From contig JAAVTG010000038.1 in assembly GCA_011947345.1 (NCBI GenBank), positions 1-64,000 of the forward strand: DNA of 64,000 nucleotides, written 5' to 3'. This stretch comes from Phytophthora quininea (lineage: Eukaryota > Oomycota > Peronosporomycetes > Peronosporales > Peronosporaceae). Under the pieces are notes generated by a model. It saw only the letters and a list, made by a program, of their open reading frames with translations. It made no database searches and had not been told where the DNA came from. The position numbers were made by a program, and so were the translations under genes. How positions within the stretch are numbered: position 1 is the stretch's first letter; the number at the start of each line of letters is the position of its first letter. Of this stretch, positions 46,300 through 57,240 are shown piece after piece.

Positions 46300-47569
46300 T
46301 CAGTACCCAACAATCTTGGTCGAAGCAAAAGTATAGTTCTCTTCCACCAGCATGTCTTGCAAGTGTTGGGAGTGCTCTCGAAGTTTCCAGCTCAGGTTCT
46401 TAAGCACGAGATTCTGAGCGTACTCGACGTCTTCGGCTCGCGCCGAAGGTTCCACGCTGCGGTCCATGTACATTTGCTCGCACACGCGCACGACCGACGC
46501 GTTTTGGTCAGTCTCGGATCGAGTAATGATCGTCCAGCATTGGTCTCGGAATTGTAGGCCTTCGTCGGTGAGAGTCATGAGGTCGGCCTTGATAATCACG
46601 ATGCGATTGGGCTCGACGTATTTGCGGAGAAACTGCACGCCTTTGACTTGTTTTACGTACGATTGGCACTGCAGCGTGAGGATCCAATTCTTCTCACGCG
46701 AATCGGGTTGGCTTCCGTTCATCTGCAGCATCAAATGGTTAGATCGAGGGAGATCAAGCAAAAAGCGCTATCAGTTCATACGTATCGTCCCCATTTTTCA
46801 GGACATGGGCGGTGTGTGGTCAAGTCCTTCCAGCAGATGAGCGCCGCCGCTTCCATCGGACACCCCATGGGTGTCGTCGAGATGGCCTCTGCCGTTTTGC
46901 CCAGACCTTTGACGTGTTTCATTTGCATACTGCAGTTGATCGCTGGCGGGGTTTTGACTGGAACAACGAGCCGGAGTCTCGGTAGTGCTGAGCTACTTTT
47001 TGTTCGAGGTGGTCCATGATGGCTTTTCCGTTTTCAAAGGCATTGAACGAATACCTTGACGTCGGCTCGTTGACAAACACAAAGTCGATGCCCTGAAGCA
47101 GCGTTTTCTTCTGCAACACGCGCCGGAAATTCTTATCCACGTCGACTTGGAGCACCAGAATCTCCTTCAGCTTGCGGTTGGCCTCCTCCGCTCGACGTCG
47201 CTCGTTGTACTCGATCTTGACGAGCTGTTTCCACTTGGATTTAGTCGCAGAACCCAATCCACCCGCTAGACTCGTGGCCATTGAAGGCGGTCGCATGACC
47301 TTGAGCTGCTCGATTTGCAGCTCCAGTTCTCGAACATGGTCCCGTAGGTTTTGCAACTCTGCTTTCTTGCGCTGCTGCACGCGAGTCGTGTAGCCCGGAG
47401 GGTTCGATCGTCGCTTCCGCTTTGGAGCTCGGGCTTTCGCCACGGGGTGGACAGTTCCCGAATCCGAAGACAAGTCGTTGGACTGCACTCCGTCGTCGAA
47501 AGAGTCGATGAAGGCGATGGCCTCGGCCACGGTCGCAAAGTCCTCGTTGCCAGTCTCCAATAAGTTCAT
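46300..47569 (-). pseudogene. M96-like gene A, right copy
   Basis: The start is at 47569, with the stop at 46300. The last exon (MNGSQPDSREKNWILTLQ to KIVGY) is continuous here and gives the pre-insertion sequence of the site used by gypsy-1 in the left arm. The frameshift seen near 15100 on the left is also present here (frame ending at 46919), so gene A was already damaged before duplication unless an unrecognised intron spans the point. Confidence 0.8.
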
Positions 47570-47881
47570 TTGCTTTGACGTTCGCAAATTGCCGAATGAT
47601 GTGTGTGGTGCAAAGTCACGTCGAACCACGTGAGCGAGTTTACGGGGAGAGATTGACGTCGGTGATTGCAGATTAGCACGTTTCTCCGTGTGACTGAGCT
47701 TCTCCTGCTGTTTATGAAGGCAAATGTTGATGGGGCAGAGGCGTCTCTCAGCTGACTCAATACAGCAGTAAATTCGCCCAGACTGGTTATTTCGTGCGGA
47801 GATTTCTTCCAATGAAAAATGATAAGCAGTAAGAAACCATGCTCAAAAACAAAGTCGATATTTTGCATTACTTTCCAACCA

Positions 47882-49199
47882 CTAACATATTCCCTCCATT
47901 AACCTCTGCGAGGTTGCTTCGTCCATTCCTCTAGCCGACTCGATCAGGAACTCTTGCACAAACTGTGCGTGGGCTCCCATCTTCAAACTCCAAGTCTCGA
48001 ACGCAACTTCCCGGAGATACTCAACGTCTTTCGGACTGGCAGTCAAGTCCTTGTCCCCTCCCATGAAGAGCTGGACGAAGAACTTCACCTCACAGGCCTC
48101 AGATGGATTTGTCTCCGATCGAGACAGAACCGTCCACGCGTAGCAACCGAGATGCATCCCATCCGTAGGCAGCAACATCTTGTACGCCCGCGCCAACACG
48201 ATGCGACTCTCCTCCTCGAACTTCCGCATGAACTGCAGTCCGTTCACTGGCGTCGCGCCGTCTTTGCCTCGCAGAATCTGGTCAAAGTTCTTCTGCATCG
48301 AGTTATGCTCGCTCGTTTGCATCTAAAGGCACAGCATTAGTCCCCATTCACGAGAGTTTTGAATATCGCAGCACTTACGTAGCGGTAGGATTTGTCGGGA
48401 TATACTCGGAGCGTAGTGAGCTCCTTCCACAGCGCATCACTCGCAGTCTCCATCGAACAAGCAAGTGGAGCAGTTAACTGGATCTCGACGGTGGTGCCAA
48501 GGTGCCGATCGAGTCTGCGCTTCATCTGGCTGCTAACACCCACAGCCTCCGTGCCCACTGGAAACACAACCGATGACCCCAAGTACATGTCCGCTACTTT
48601 CTTCTCCAGCTGTGCCATGATGACTTGGCTGTTGTCGACTGCAGGCAGCGGGTCCTGAAAGCTTGGCGTCATCCCTAACACGTACTTCATCCCCTAAAGA
48701 AGCACACCAACCATCAGCAAACGGCATTTGAAGCTCCTACAGCTTAGCAATACACAAACCGTGAGTATTGACTTCCTCGTGACCAGCGCTCGCAGGGCGT
48801 CGTCGACTTTGAGCTGGTTGGCCAGCACCTCCTTCAGTCTACGGTTCGTCACCTCGGACTGTTGTCGCCTGTGGAACTCAATCATCGCCATCTCCATCCA
48901 CTTGCAGTCTGCTTTCTGTTTGAGCTGCTCGACGTGCAATTCGAGGGGTTTTGTGCCAGTGGCTCGAGTCTTCTTGAGCTAACCTGCGGGGCTCTTTGAT
49001 CTGCGTCTGCGCTTGGACTTTGTCGGCTGCTTAGATCTATAGTGTTCGCAGTGACTGGAAGTCGGTCGTCTGCAACGGGAGAGCTGGCGCTGTCGCTGCC
49101 GCTGCCGCTAGTGCTTCCGTTGGTGTTGTCATTGTCGTACGAGTCGATGAAGGCCAGTGCTTCGGCCACCGTGGCCGCCTCAGGCTCCAAGAAGTCCAT
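47882..49199 (-). pseudogene. M96-like bZIP/START-like gene F
   Basis: The ATG at 49199 (MDFLEPEAATVAEALAFIDS) gives the family N-terminus with a Ser/Gly-rich linker. The coiled-coil part (ELHVEQLKQKADCKWMEMAM) is in a second frame, so a frameshift near 48975 is present. Introns are inferred at about 48769-48695 and 48378-48323 (GTAAGT...TTTAG). The last exon (MQTSEHNSMQKNFDQILRG) is open to 47882 and includes FMRKFEEESRIVLARAYKML. One lesion only. Its last about 150 coding bases plus 3' flank are copied at 54803-55104. Confidence 0.78.
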
Positions 49200-50334
49200 G
49201 ACATGCGAGCAATACCGCCAGGGAAGGCAAACGCAGGTTTTTGCTTTTTGGAAAAATGGATTTTGGGGTACCCACCCACCCCAACAATATTTTTTGGAAT
49301 TTGCAGGTTTTTCATTAAAGGCTTATGGAGCAAGTTTAGCCAGATACCTGGCCTGTAAGTGCACACTCCAACATCAAGAACTTGTACGTGCTGTATAACT
49401 GGTTGTAGAATATGTCTGGCGTAATAGCGCAAGGCCTCGAAGATGCAGCTTGAATTCTTTTGATGGTACTGTAAAAATTGCTCACTCGACCACCAAAATA
49501 TCGACACTTTTGAGCCTTGTGATTGGTTGATCCGTCGAATCTGATTCTGATTCTGGGGTTTTCGTCAAGATGGAATACCCACCCCATTTCATCCACCCAC
49601 CCGTAGAAAAGTAATTACCCACCCCTACTCGTAAAAAAATGTCGCTTTTTGCCATCCCTGAATACCGCAAGTTCGAAAATGTCCACGCGAACCTGGTCAA
49701 AGAAAATGTCGCAGGTTGTGATTGGCGGTAATTCGACCTTCAAGCGGTTTGATTGGCTCAAAAGTTGTTTCCTTTCCTTTGTTTTGGCAATTTTGCTCAT
49801 TTCGCAGAATTCACCGCTTCTGGGGAGGAGTCATCTTCATGTACTCTGCATTTGGCGACTGCTTGCCCTGCAATACCACAGTTGTAGCATGATGGCGCTG
49901 GGTTCTTGCCTGCAAGATGCACCAGTAGTTCTGTCCTCACCCAGTTGATGAACCGGATCCTATCCAGGACTTGCGGGCAGCCGGATCCGTTGAAATAGAT
50001 TTCCCTACTTTAGTTCTTGGTAAGTGGTGAACGTTCCTTTGAATTGCGACCGAAACGGATCGAATGAGGGTTTGCCCAGAAATCTTGGCACATTCAAGAG
50101 CTTGATGCGGTATCTGTCATGAGGCCTCCCGGTTTTTATTCCATTGGCTCCTATTTGTCTGTCCCACACCCTTTCTGCCTGTTGTTCGGGAAGTGGAAGT
50201 GTTGGTAAGTCTATATTACTCGAGTTTATTCCCGACGAGTGTGCGCTGTGCAAGCCCGTCCAAGTTGAGTGTCTTCTGGAGGAGTTCCGGTTGCGACTGA
50301 TTGATATGACCGGTCGCGCACTGATTCAAAAGTA
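49200..50334. other. Intergenic, no supported gene
   Basis: ACCCACCC-type motifs recur at about 49269, 49567, 49590 and 49614, suggesting an old repeat. Short frames (49482-49700, 50005-50253) have no recognised domain. Confidence 0.35.
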
Positions 50335-52018
50335 ACGGATTTTACCAAATAACGCACCGTATATTAATGCTTTATAAAACCATCAGCACTACTCAGGGAA
50401 TACAAAATGGATACGGTGCACAACATTTCTCACTACACAGATGCCTCGGAATCCCAGATCGTGAAATCATTCATGTTTTCCAGAAGCTCTTCTCCAATGT
50501 CGTCGCTTTCAGACTCCTCATCACGCGAAAGCCACTTTCGGCAAAACAGGTCACCATAGACGTCATGGCGACTGATGTACCAATCCTCATAGATTGGCGA
50601 AAAGCCAGCTGCTGCAAATGAACGACTCACAACTTCATCTGGTACGGCTTTCCACGCCGTTTGGACCCACTGGACGACATCCTCGACAGGTGGCTGCTTT
50701 GGATTGCCAGCTTTCGTGTACACGACACGGTCCGACAATTTTCACTCGTCAATGACCACCGAGAGCTTGTCTTCGAACGACTTGTAGATGCCGATGTCGC
50801 CGGCCTGCACATACGGCGTCAAGCCGCCAGGAATGACGAACATCTGTAGGTCCTTTTTCACAGCTCGCGCTTTGACGGCCTTGGACGTGTGCGCACGCAT
50901 CGAGTCCCAAACAATCGCCTTTCCAGGCGTACTCGCATTAAAAATAGGGGAAAACACGAGATCGAGCCACTTGATTAGCAGCTGGGAATCCACCCACGCC
51001 CGTTTCTGGTAGGTCACGTACGTGTTGCCGATCCACTCGACCAATCCATCGTGATTAGCGCCTTTCCAGACTATCAGAGGCGGCAGTTTTCGTCGTGATG
51101 CAGTCACCGCAAGCACGGCAGTTATGCGCATAGACGCAAAGCTAGTTGACTTGAGCACAACATGGCGGGCTCCCGTGACGTCGACAGTCTGGCGGCGTGG
51201 GTCTTCGAAGTAAACTGCTGTTTCATCCATCAGCACTGTGTGATTCATGTTGAGTCTGTCATTGCGAGCTTCCAGGAACTCCATGTGGCGCACGGCTCTG
51301 TCCGTTAAGACATCGTCCGTCAGAACGGTCAGATTTGTAGTCCGACGTAGCGAAAGATCGTATCGGTGCATGAACCCGTCCACCCACTTGCTTGACCCGA
51401 AGAATTGAGTGTTGCCAAGCTTATCTTGAGCGAGGTGCTTGCCCATCTCGGCAATTAAGTCCCACGTAACCTTCTTCTTCTCCGAGCGGAGGTACAGCAC
51501 ACGATCGAAGATCATGTCCTCCACCTCGGCGAGGCGAGGCTTTGCGCCAGCCCCTTTTAAGCGCAGGTTGCTGACAGGAGCGCTCTTGATCGACTCTTTC
51601 TGCTTCCACCAGTAGCGTACTTGGGCGACAGAAATCTTCCAGCCGCGCTTGTTCTGGAAGTACGTAGCGGCGCGGGTTGGGACTTCTCCATTTTGTTCAA
51701 TCCACGTCACGACCTCTTTTTCTCGGCCGTGGACTTGGCTACACGGGAGCGAGGCATGGTGGTCTGGAGCGGAGAAAAGAAGGGAAGGTGGGGTGTGGGG
51801 GCGATGCTTGCTAGACACGGTGGATTGAATAATGGTGGCGCAAATAACTTCGTTTTGCTGGGTGACATGCAGGAAAAATCGACGTGAGGCCTGCAAGTGA
51901 CCACGCCCATGGTATACAATTTGAAGTAGGTGCTATAGGTTCCGGCCGCTCTCAAATTCAATCAGATTTGGCGGGTTGTGTTCAATTGGGAGCAGGTACA
52001 CAAATCGGTAAAATCCGT
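50335..52018 (-). mobile_element. Pogo-like DNA transposon, complete ends
   Basis: The 12-bp terminal repeat ACGGATTTTACC (50335-50346) has its exact inverse GGTAAAATCCGT at 52007-52018. The dinucleotide TA is present on both outer sides (50333-50334 and 52019-52020), as expected for Tc1/mariner/pogo elements. Total length is 1684 bp. A single pogo-type transposase region fills the element on the minus strand. Confidence 0.92.
50433..51757 (-). pseudogene. Pogo-like transposase with one nonsense codon and one frameshift
   Basis: The ATG at 51757 (MPRSRVAKSTAEKK) leads into a CENP-B-like helix-turn-helix region (TYFQNKRGWKISVAQVRYW). An A run near 51720 shifts the frame. The DDE region shows first Asp in LMDETAVYF, second Asp in IVWDSMRAH and third Asp in YVQAGDIGIYKSF. 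An in-frame TGA at 50739-50741 interrupts the end, and the same frame continues for about 100 residues to 50433. All three catalytic acids remain, so inactivation looks recent. Confidence 0.88.
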
Positions 52019-52326
52019 TATAAGAGTTGTCTTCAACTTATGGATAGCGATCCCACGAACGCTTCGTCATGGGGACCATATAAGGCCTGCCACATCGTCT
52101 CAAGCAATGTTCCGCCGTTTCAATGGCGTTGCACGACGGCCGAACACGATTTTGAATGGTAGGATTTAATTCTACCAGGAAGGCAAGGCGCGATCCCACA
52201 GCAAGTTCACCAAAGATGAGCTGAAATGTAAATGACAGAAAGCAGGCAGCGGCGCAACCAGATCATTCTCAATAATACCTTGTGCATATACACATTGATA
52301 CTATTGTTGAACTTTTAAGTTGGCTT
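52019..52326. other. Short intergenic gap
   Basis: Between the pogo end and the 3' end of gene G. Nothing recognised. Confidence 0.4.
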
Positions 52327-53760
52327 TCACGCCACGGAATTGCCTTGTCCCTTTTCGACCATCATGTCTTGCAGCCACACCGAGTACGTTCTCATCTTGG
52401 AGCTCCAGGCATCCAGCCCGATCTCTTCAATATACTTGACGTCCTTCTCTCGAGCCGAAAACCCCTCCTGGGTCTCCACAAACAACTGCAAGTAGAACTG
52501 CACGTCGCTCTGATGGATTGGGTCCGTCTCGGACTGCGAGACGATCGTCCACGCGTGGCCTCGCAGATGCAGCCCCTCGGTCGGTAGCAGCAACTTGTAC
52601 GCTCGCACTTGCACCACACGCTCGGCTTCCTCGAACCGCTGCATGTACTGCAGTCTGTTGACGGCGGTGGTGCCGAATCGGCTTCGCAGCGTCATGTCGA
52701 ACCCCTTGGCCATGGCGTCGGCTCCTTTCGCAGTCATCTAGACCAGTCACGGCAAGGGAACACAAGGAGTCAGGATTGAAAACCTCAGCAACCAACAACA
52801 ACAACAATGACAACAATGACAACACGCACGTAGCGGTAAGACTTGTCCGGGTACGTTCGTAGTGTGCTCAACTCCTCCCACAGAATATTGCTGGCTTGCT
52901 TCATGGGACAGTTGACCGGAGCTCTCGCCACGATCTCCATCATCCGACCTCGGTACATGTCGACGGTGGGCTCCATTCTGCAGCCGAAGGTCGGCATTCG
53001 TTCTTTTGGGAAGACGGCCGCGCAGTCGTGGTACAGCTGCAAGACTCGACTGGAGAGCTGCTCCATGAAGACAGACGTGTCATCGAGGTAAAGGTTGGCC
53101 TGGGTGTCTTTGGTGGGGCCATTGAACACATAATCGAGTCCCTACAGTTGTGCACAGCAAGAAAGGCAAAACACGTCAGTTGCGAGATGGTACCTGTATC
53201 TACGACCGAAGGAAAAGCACCTACCGCCAGCATCTCCTTCTGCTACAGGACCGTCAGCATCGCGTCGTTTAGCCTCTGCTGCTTCTCCACGCTGTACTTG
53301 AGTTTCTTGTTTTGCTGCTCGGACTCCTGTCGCTTCTGGAATTCTTCCATCGCTTTGGCGGTCCACTGCTGCTGGTCATCCGATGGATCGGAGCTGTCGA
53401 TGTCCTGGCGAGACTCGCTGGCCACTTGCTGGTTGGGTTTGACGCGTTCCAGCCGCCAGAGCCATCGCTCGAGTCCAGAGACTTGGCTGCGCAGCTCCAA
53501 CAGCTCGGCACGCTTGGGTCGAGCCTGCTCGGTGGAGTACCCTGGGTTGGTCACCCGTTTGCGACCACCCGTCGAGATTTCTTTTTCGTCGGTGTCGGAC
53601 TGGAAGGAGATGCCGAGACGTTGTTGTCCCCAGCGTCAGTGGGAGCTTGACTAGTGGTGTCGTCCTCGGCCAGACCGCCACTTCCGTCACTGTCCATGGC
53701 GTCGATGAGGTTGAGCGCGGCTGACACCGTCAGCACGTCGTCCCCTTCCAGAAAACTCAT
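52327..53760 (-). pseudogene. M96-like bZIP/START-like gene G
   Basis: The ATG at 53760 (MSFLEGDDVLTVSAALNLID) starts exon 1. A frame change near 53555 precedes the basic region (GYSTEQARPKRAELLELRSQ), and a TAG at 53243-53245 stops exon 1 about ten codons before intron 1. Exon 2 begins after GTAGGT...CTGTAG. Intron 2 matches that of gene E almost exactly. Exon 3 is intact here (RLQYMQRFEEAERVV) and ends at 52327. Two lesions in exon 1, none in exons 2-3. Confidence 0.82.
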
Positions 53761-54091
53761 GCTGCCGGTGTTGGAGCTCAAAGGCTAATTTCCAAATGAG
53801 ACGATTCACGCGCAGTGAAGAGGGGGGTTACGGAGAATCTGGGATTATGACTCACGATTCGTGAACGACGAACGCTAACCCTTACTTTTGCTGACCATTT
53901 TTCCGTGCGCAGCCAGACTCTACACGCAACGTTGACATACTATCCGAGGATCAAAGTTTTATGCGATGGAGAATTACTTGTACTAACAGCTGCATTTTGT
54001 GAGTCAGACAGCGATTCATTGTTGTTTCTGTTGTGACTTACAACATTTGAGGATTCATCGTGCCGATGGACCTTGCAGTTGAGAGCTCGAA
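53761..54091. other. Intergenic, no supported gene
   Basis: Likely upstream region of gene G on the left, then gene fragment H on the right. No motif identified. Confidence 0.35.
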
Positions 54092-54352
54092 ATGGGGCTG
54101 CGTTTCCGTGATCGCTGCTGGATCATCATCTCCACTTCGGACCCTGTACACGCTGCAGTCGCTCGCACATGCTACCAGCTCTATGCTGAAGGCTCGAAAA
54201 GCGTCTCCACTCGAGAGGACATTGTCCACACAAGAGATTACGTGCTCAGCTCGCTCAGTGGGAAAGTGCGACGTGACCACCAAATGCTGCGAAATCTTCT
54301 CATCGAAGAAGACCGTCGAGCTGCCAGCAGAGTCATCCCCACGTTTCCATAA
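54092..54352 (+). pseudogene. M96-like C-terminal fragment H
   Basis: An 86-aa frame (MGLRFRDRCWIIISTSDPVH) matches the last exon of gene C in pattern, including IVHTRDYVLSSLSGKVRRDHQ (C has IIHTRDYILSTLSAKILRDH). No upstream exons of this member are present, so it is a 3' fragment. Confidence 0.7.
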
Positions 54353-54447
54353 GCATTTGCATCTTGTTTGGTAGTAACTTTTGGTGTTCATTGTACGACT
54401 CATGTGTATATAGTTTTGACTGTTATTCTTTAACCGTTCAAGCGAAG

Positions 54448-54813
54448 ATGCCGGCGACTCGTTCTGAGACTAAACGTCAGCGCACTACGCGCTCGCTTGG
54501 AGCGGATTCCAGTGAAGAGGTTTATGCGTCCCTGATCAACGGCGCGTTTTGGTTCCTGACCGTCCCAGATATGGTGCAGCTACTGGGGACGTGTTGCCTA
54601 TTGCGGCAGGATCACGCCTTGTCCGTGATGGCACTGAGTAATTCCAGCGTGGGGGTGCATTTATTACACGGTTGCAATCGAGACTGGATGGATTTTTCAC
54701 TACAAAGACAACAGGACGGAGGTGAAGGAGCTGGCGAGGATCTGTGTTTTGGTCCGAGTGCAGAGACCACAGCCACGTCCCCGGGAAGAAAGAGCTCAAT
54801 CGAAAGACGTTGA
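54448..54813 (+). CDS. Hypothetical protein, 121 aa, truncated
   Basis: The ATG at 54448 (MPATRSETKRQRTTRSLGAD) leads to a hydrophobic F-box-like segment (WFLTVPDMVQLLGTCCLL), then low-complexity sequence to 54813. The end coincides with the start of the duplicated gene F fragment at 54803, so the original C-terminus was probably lost when that fragment joined. The F-box resemblance is weak. Confidence 0.4.
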   Translation: MPATRSETKRQRTTRSLGADSSEEVYASLINGAFWFLTVPDMVQLLGTCCLLRQDHALSVMALSNSSVGVHLLHGCNRDWMDFSLQRQQDGGEGAGEDLCFGPSAETTATSPGRKSSIERR

Positions 54814-55104
54814 ATATCTCCGGGAGGTTGCGTTCGAGACTTGGAGTTTGAAGATGGGAGCCCACGCACAGTTTGTGCAAGAGTTCCTGATCGAGTCGGC
54901 TAGAGGAATGGACGAAGCAACCTCGCAGAGGTTAATGGAGGGAATATGTTAGTGGTTGGAAAGTAATGCAAAATATCGACTTTGTTTTTTGAGCATGGTT
55001 TCTTACTGCTTATCATTTTTCATTGGAAGAAATCTCCGCACGAAATAACCAGTCTGGGCGAATTTGCTACTGTATTGAGTCAGCTGAGAGACGCCTCTGC
55101 CCCA
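54803..55104 (+). repeat. Duplicated 3' end of gene F (fragment I)
   Basis: Reverse complement of about 47736-48035, nearly identical. It carries the last about 50 codons of gene F (DVEYLREVAFETWSLKMGAH), the stop and about 150 bases of 3' flank. It ends at GCCTCTGCCCCA, exactly where the right arm of the inverted duplication begins at the other copy. Confidence 0.88.
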
Positions 55105-55684
55105 ATAGATCACGCTGTTTGGCTGTTGACATGCGAGGACACCGTAAACTTTAGAATAATCTCCTCAGGTGCAAAAAGTTGTCGGGAAGCCTAATCGGCG
55201 AAATGTGTTCAACTTTTCAATTGCGAGAGGGCCAGTACTTGCCGTGGCGAATGCACACAACTGCGGTAAATCCTTCTACTGTGCGACTTCGGTTCATGAG
55301 TTCCATGTCCTACACTCTACGTGAATATGGCTTCAAGACAGTCTTGTTCGGGCCTCCTGGTGGTCCAGCGGGTTATGTATACAAAGTTCATCCCTCCGGT
55401 TGGGGTTCGAGCATACTTACTCGGGGATCAAATCGCATGCTCTTTATAGCCTCCACTTCTTTCAAACTGGTAGGCAGCGGCTGTGCTGGGGAAAACCCGG
55501 CAACCTCTTCATTTGCTTCTATCAATTCTTCTAACACCACATCTGCTGGTACGTTTTCGCGTTCGGATGCTGTTATTAACGAAACCCATGATGGTTTTTG
55601 CTCCATTCGTGTAAGTAGTCGATAGTTTTCAATTCCCTGTTGCAGGACACCGAGGGTACATAATGGACATGCTTGGAAAACATG
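55105..55684. other. Intergenic with a SINE fragment
   Basis: No gene recognised apart from the SINE head at 55350. A 72-aa minus-strand frame (55606-55388) overlaps it and is not supported. Confidence 0.4.
55350..55412 (+). repeat. tRNA-derived SINE copy 4, head fragment
   Basis: GGGCCTCCTGGTGGTCCAGC with box A and GGGGTTCGAGC with box B, diverged, with no family tail. Confidence 0.7.
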
Positions 55685-57240
55685 CTATCGAGCCATCGCA
55701 CTTCGTAGAGAAGAGCTTTTTTCTATCACACGTTGGCACACTCGTCCAACCACATACGCAGTACCAACGCTTTTAAACACTTTTGCCAGCGTTTCCGTAA
55801 TGAGCCACTTGGTTTTTACCGGTGCGTAGGCAACTATGCTGTCCACATACGCATCAGGGATTTTAGGTGGTAGAGAAACATCATTAGTTGCGTTGTTTGA
55901 AATATGGCTTAGTGAACGCCCCGACATTCCACCACTTATTGTTCCAGTACGATTTTGCATTTCTTCATTACAGCGCCGATCTGCTCTAGCTCGTACCCCG
56001 CTATCTGTATGCCCAGGGGTACTCCCACCACGACCACGCCCACGTGTAGCGTCGCTACGCCTACGAGTGGCACCACCACGTCCACAAGAAGCATCACCAC
56101 GTTTTCGGTCACTCCTTCCACGTCCACGAGTACTCCTACCACGTCCTCGAGCACTTCCACCACGTCTACGATTTGCGCCACCACGTAGCCCAGCGAGGGA
56201 GTGAGTATCATCACTCTGGTTAGCCTTCTTGCTTCGAACATGGTCTCCACCAGGACCACCACCAAAGGTGTCGATACAAACTTGCACAGAAGGCTTACTA
56301 GAGGCCCGTTTGCTTCTAAGTTCATTTAGTCTAGCATCACCGCCTCCATTATCAGGACCACTACTATCATCACGAGAATCTTCATAGTCAAAATTATAAC
56401 AAGCACCTGCTTCATCTGCACCGGTGCTTTCGTTTTCATTGCCACCGGATTTATCATTTTGTTTGGAACCATGAGTGTGAAAGCTGAGGTCGCCATCATG
56501 AGGAATGTCAAGAGCCCCAGCAACAGTGCCTCTTTGGTCGCAAGTATTCTACGCCATGAGCGTACCCAGCCGTAGCTTCGTCTCTCACATTCATGCTACG
56601 GTCGAAATTTAGATTTCTACCACCATTCACTTCGTCTTGTTCGCCTTCACAAAGCATGGCTCGGTCAGCGACAAGATCAATACTTATACCCTCAGTCAAA
56701 TCGATGGCGAGTTCACTGGTCTTTCCATCACCAACCTGGACGGCAAGGACTCCACGACTGCTAGCGCCTTCACAAGGCGCATCACAACATGCCATTATTC
56801 CATCTTGCTCATCAGCGACGTAGGCATCTCGGCGATTGGTAGCATCGGCATCATCTAGCTCCGCAGGGTTCTACATCAACGCCGCAAGTAGCAGCAACTT
56901 CATCGCCAACGCGAACATCATTGGTACTAGCTCTCTCTTGCTCTTCAACGACTCTTTCACCATTTCTTCCTTGGTTGTTGCGTACTCCAGTCTTAGAAGC
57001 AAAAGTACCAGTATCAGTACCAGCACCACTATTCGAAGGCAAACACGATCGATCAAAAATTCGTGTGGTGTAGGAATTACTCCACTTGGCAACGTGGCCT
57101 TAATACAGTAGCCCCTGCCCACAACAACCATCTCGCCCTCTTGCGAAGGCTCGACGAGAGTTGAGGCTTCGCCTGAAGGGCGCCCAACTCGACTCACCCA
57201 GTGCCAGTCAAACGCACCCTCCTGCGATGTTTCGGCCAAC
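55685..57240 (-). pseudogene. Unrecognised decayed coding region with RG-rich domain
   Basis: Minus-strand frames follow each other with frame changes near 57050, 56860 and 56530. The N-terminal part (TSQEGAFDWHWVSRVGRPSG) is followed by Glu/Asn-rich linkers. A 30-residue-plus Arg-Gly repeat region (about 56170-56010, RGGSARGRGRSTRGRGRS) is followed by a C-terminal block containing PPKIPDAYVDSIVAYAPVKT. Apart from the RG-box, which suggests nucleic-acid binding, no domain is recognised. With the frame at 58208-57882 it may belong to one transposon. Confidence 0.4.

Larger units (their letters stand above)
32868..47735. repeat. Right arm of inverted duplication
   Basis: Reverse complement of 14304-25215. 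Removing gypsy-2 with one target repeat (7165 bases) and the Crypton with one 5-bp repeat (2335 bases) leaves about 5.37 kb, the same as the left arm without gypsy-1. Small differences include a few substitutions and a 4-base indel in gene B. Confidence 0.93.
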
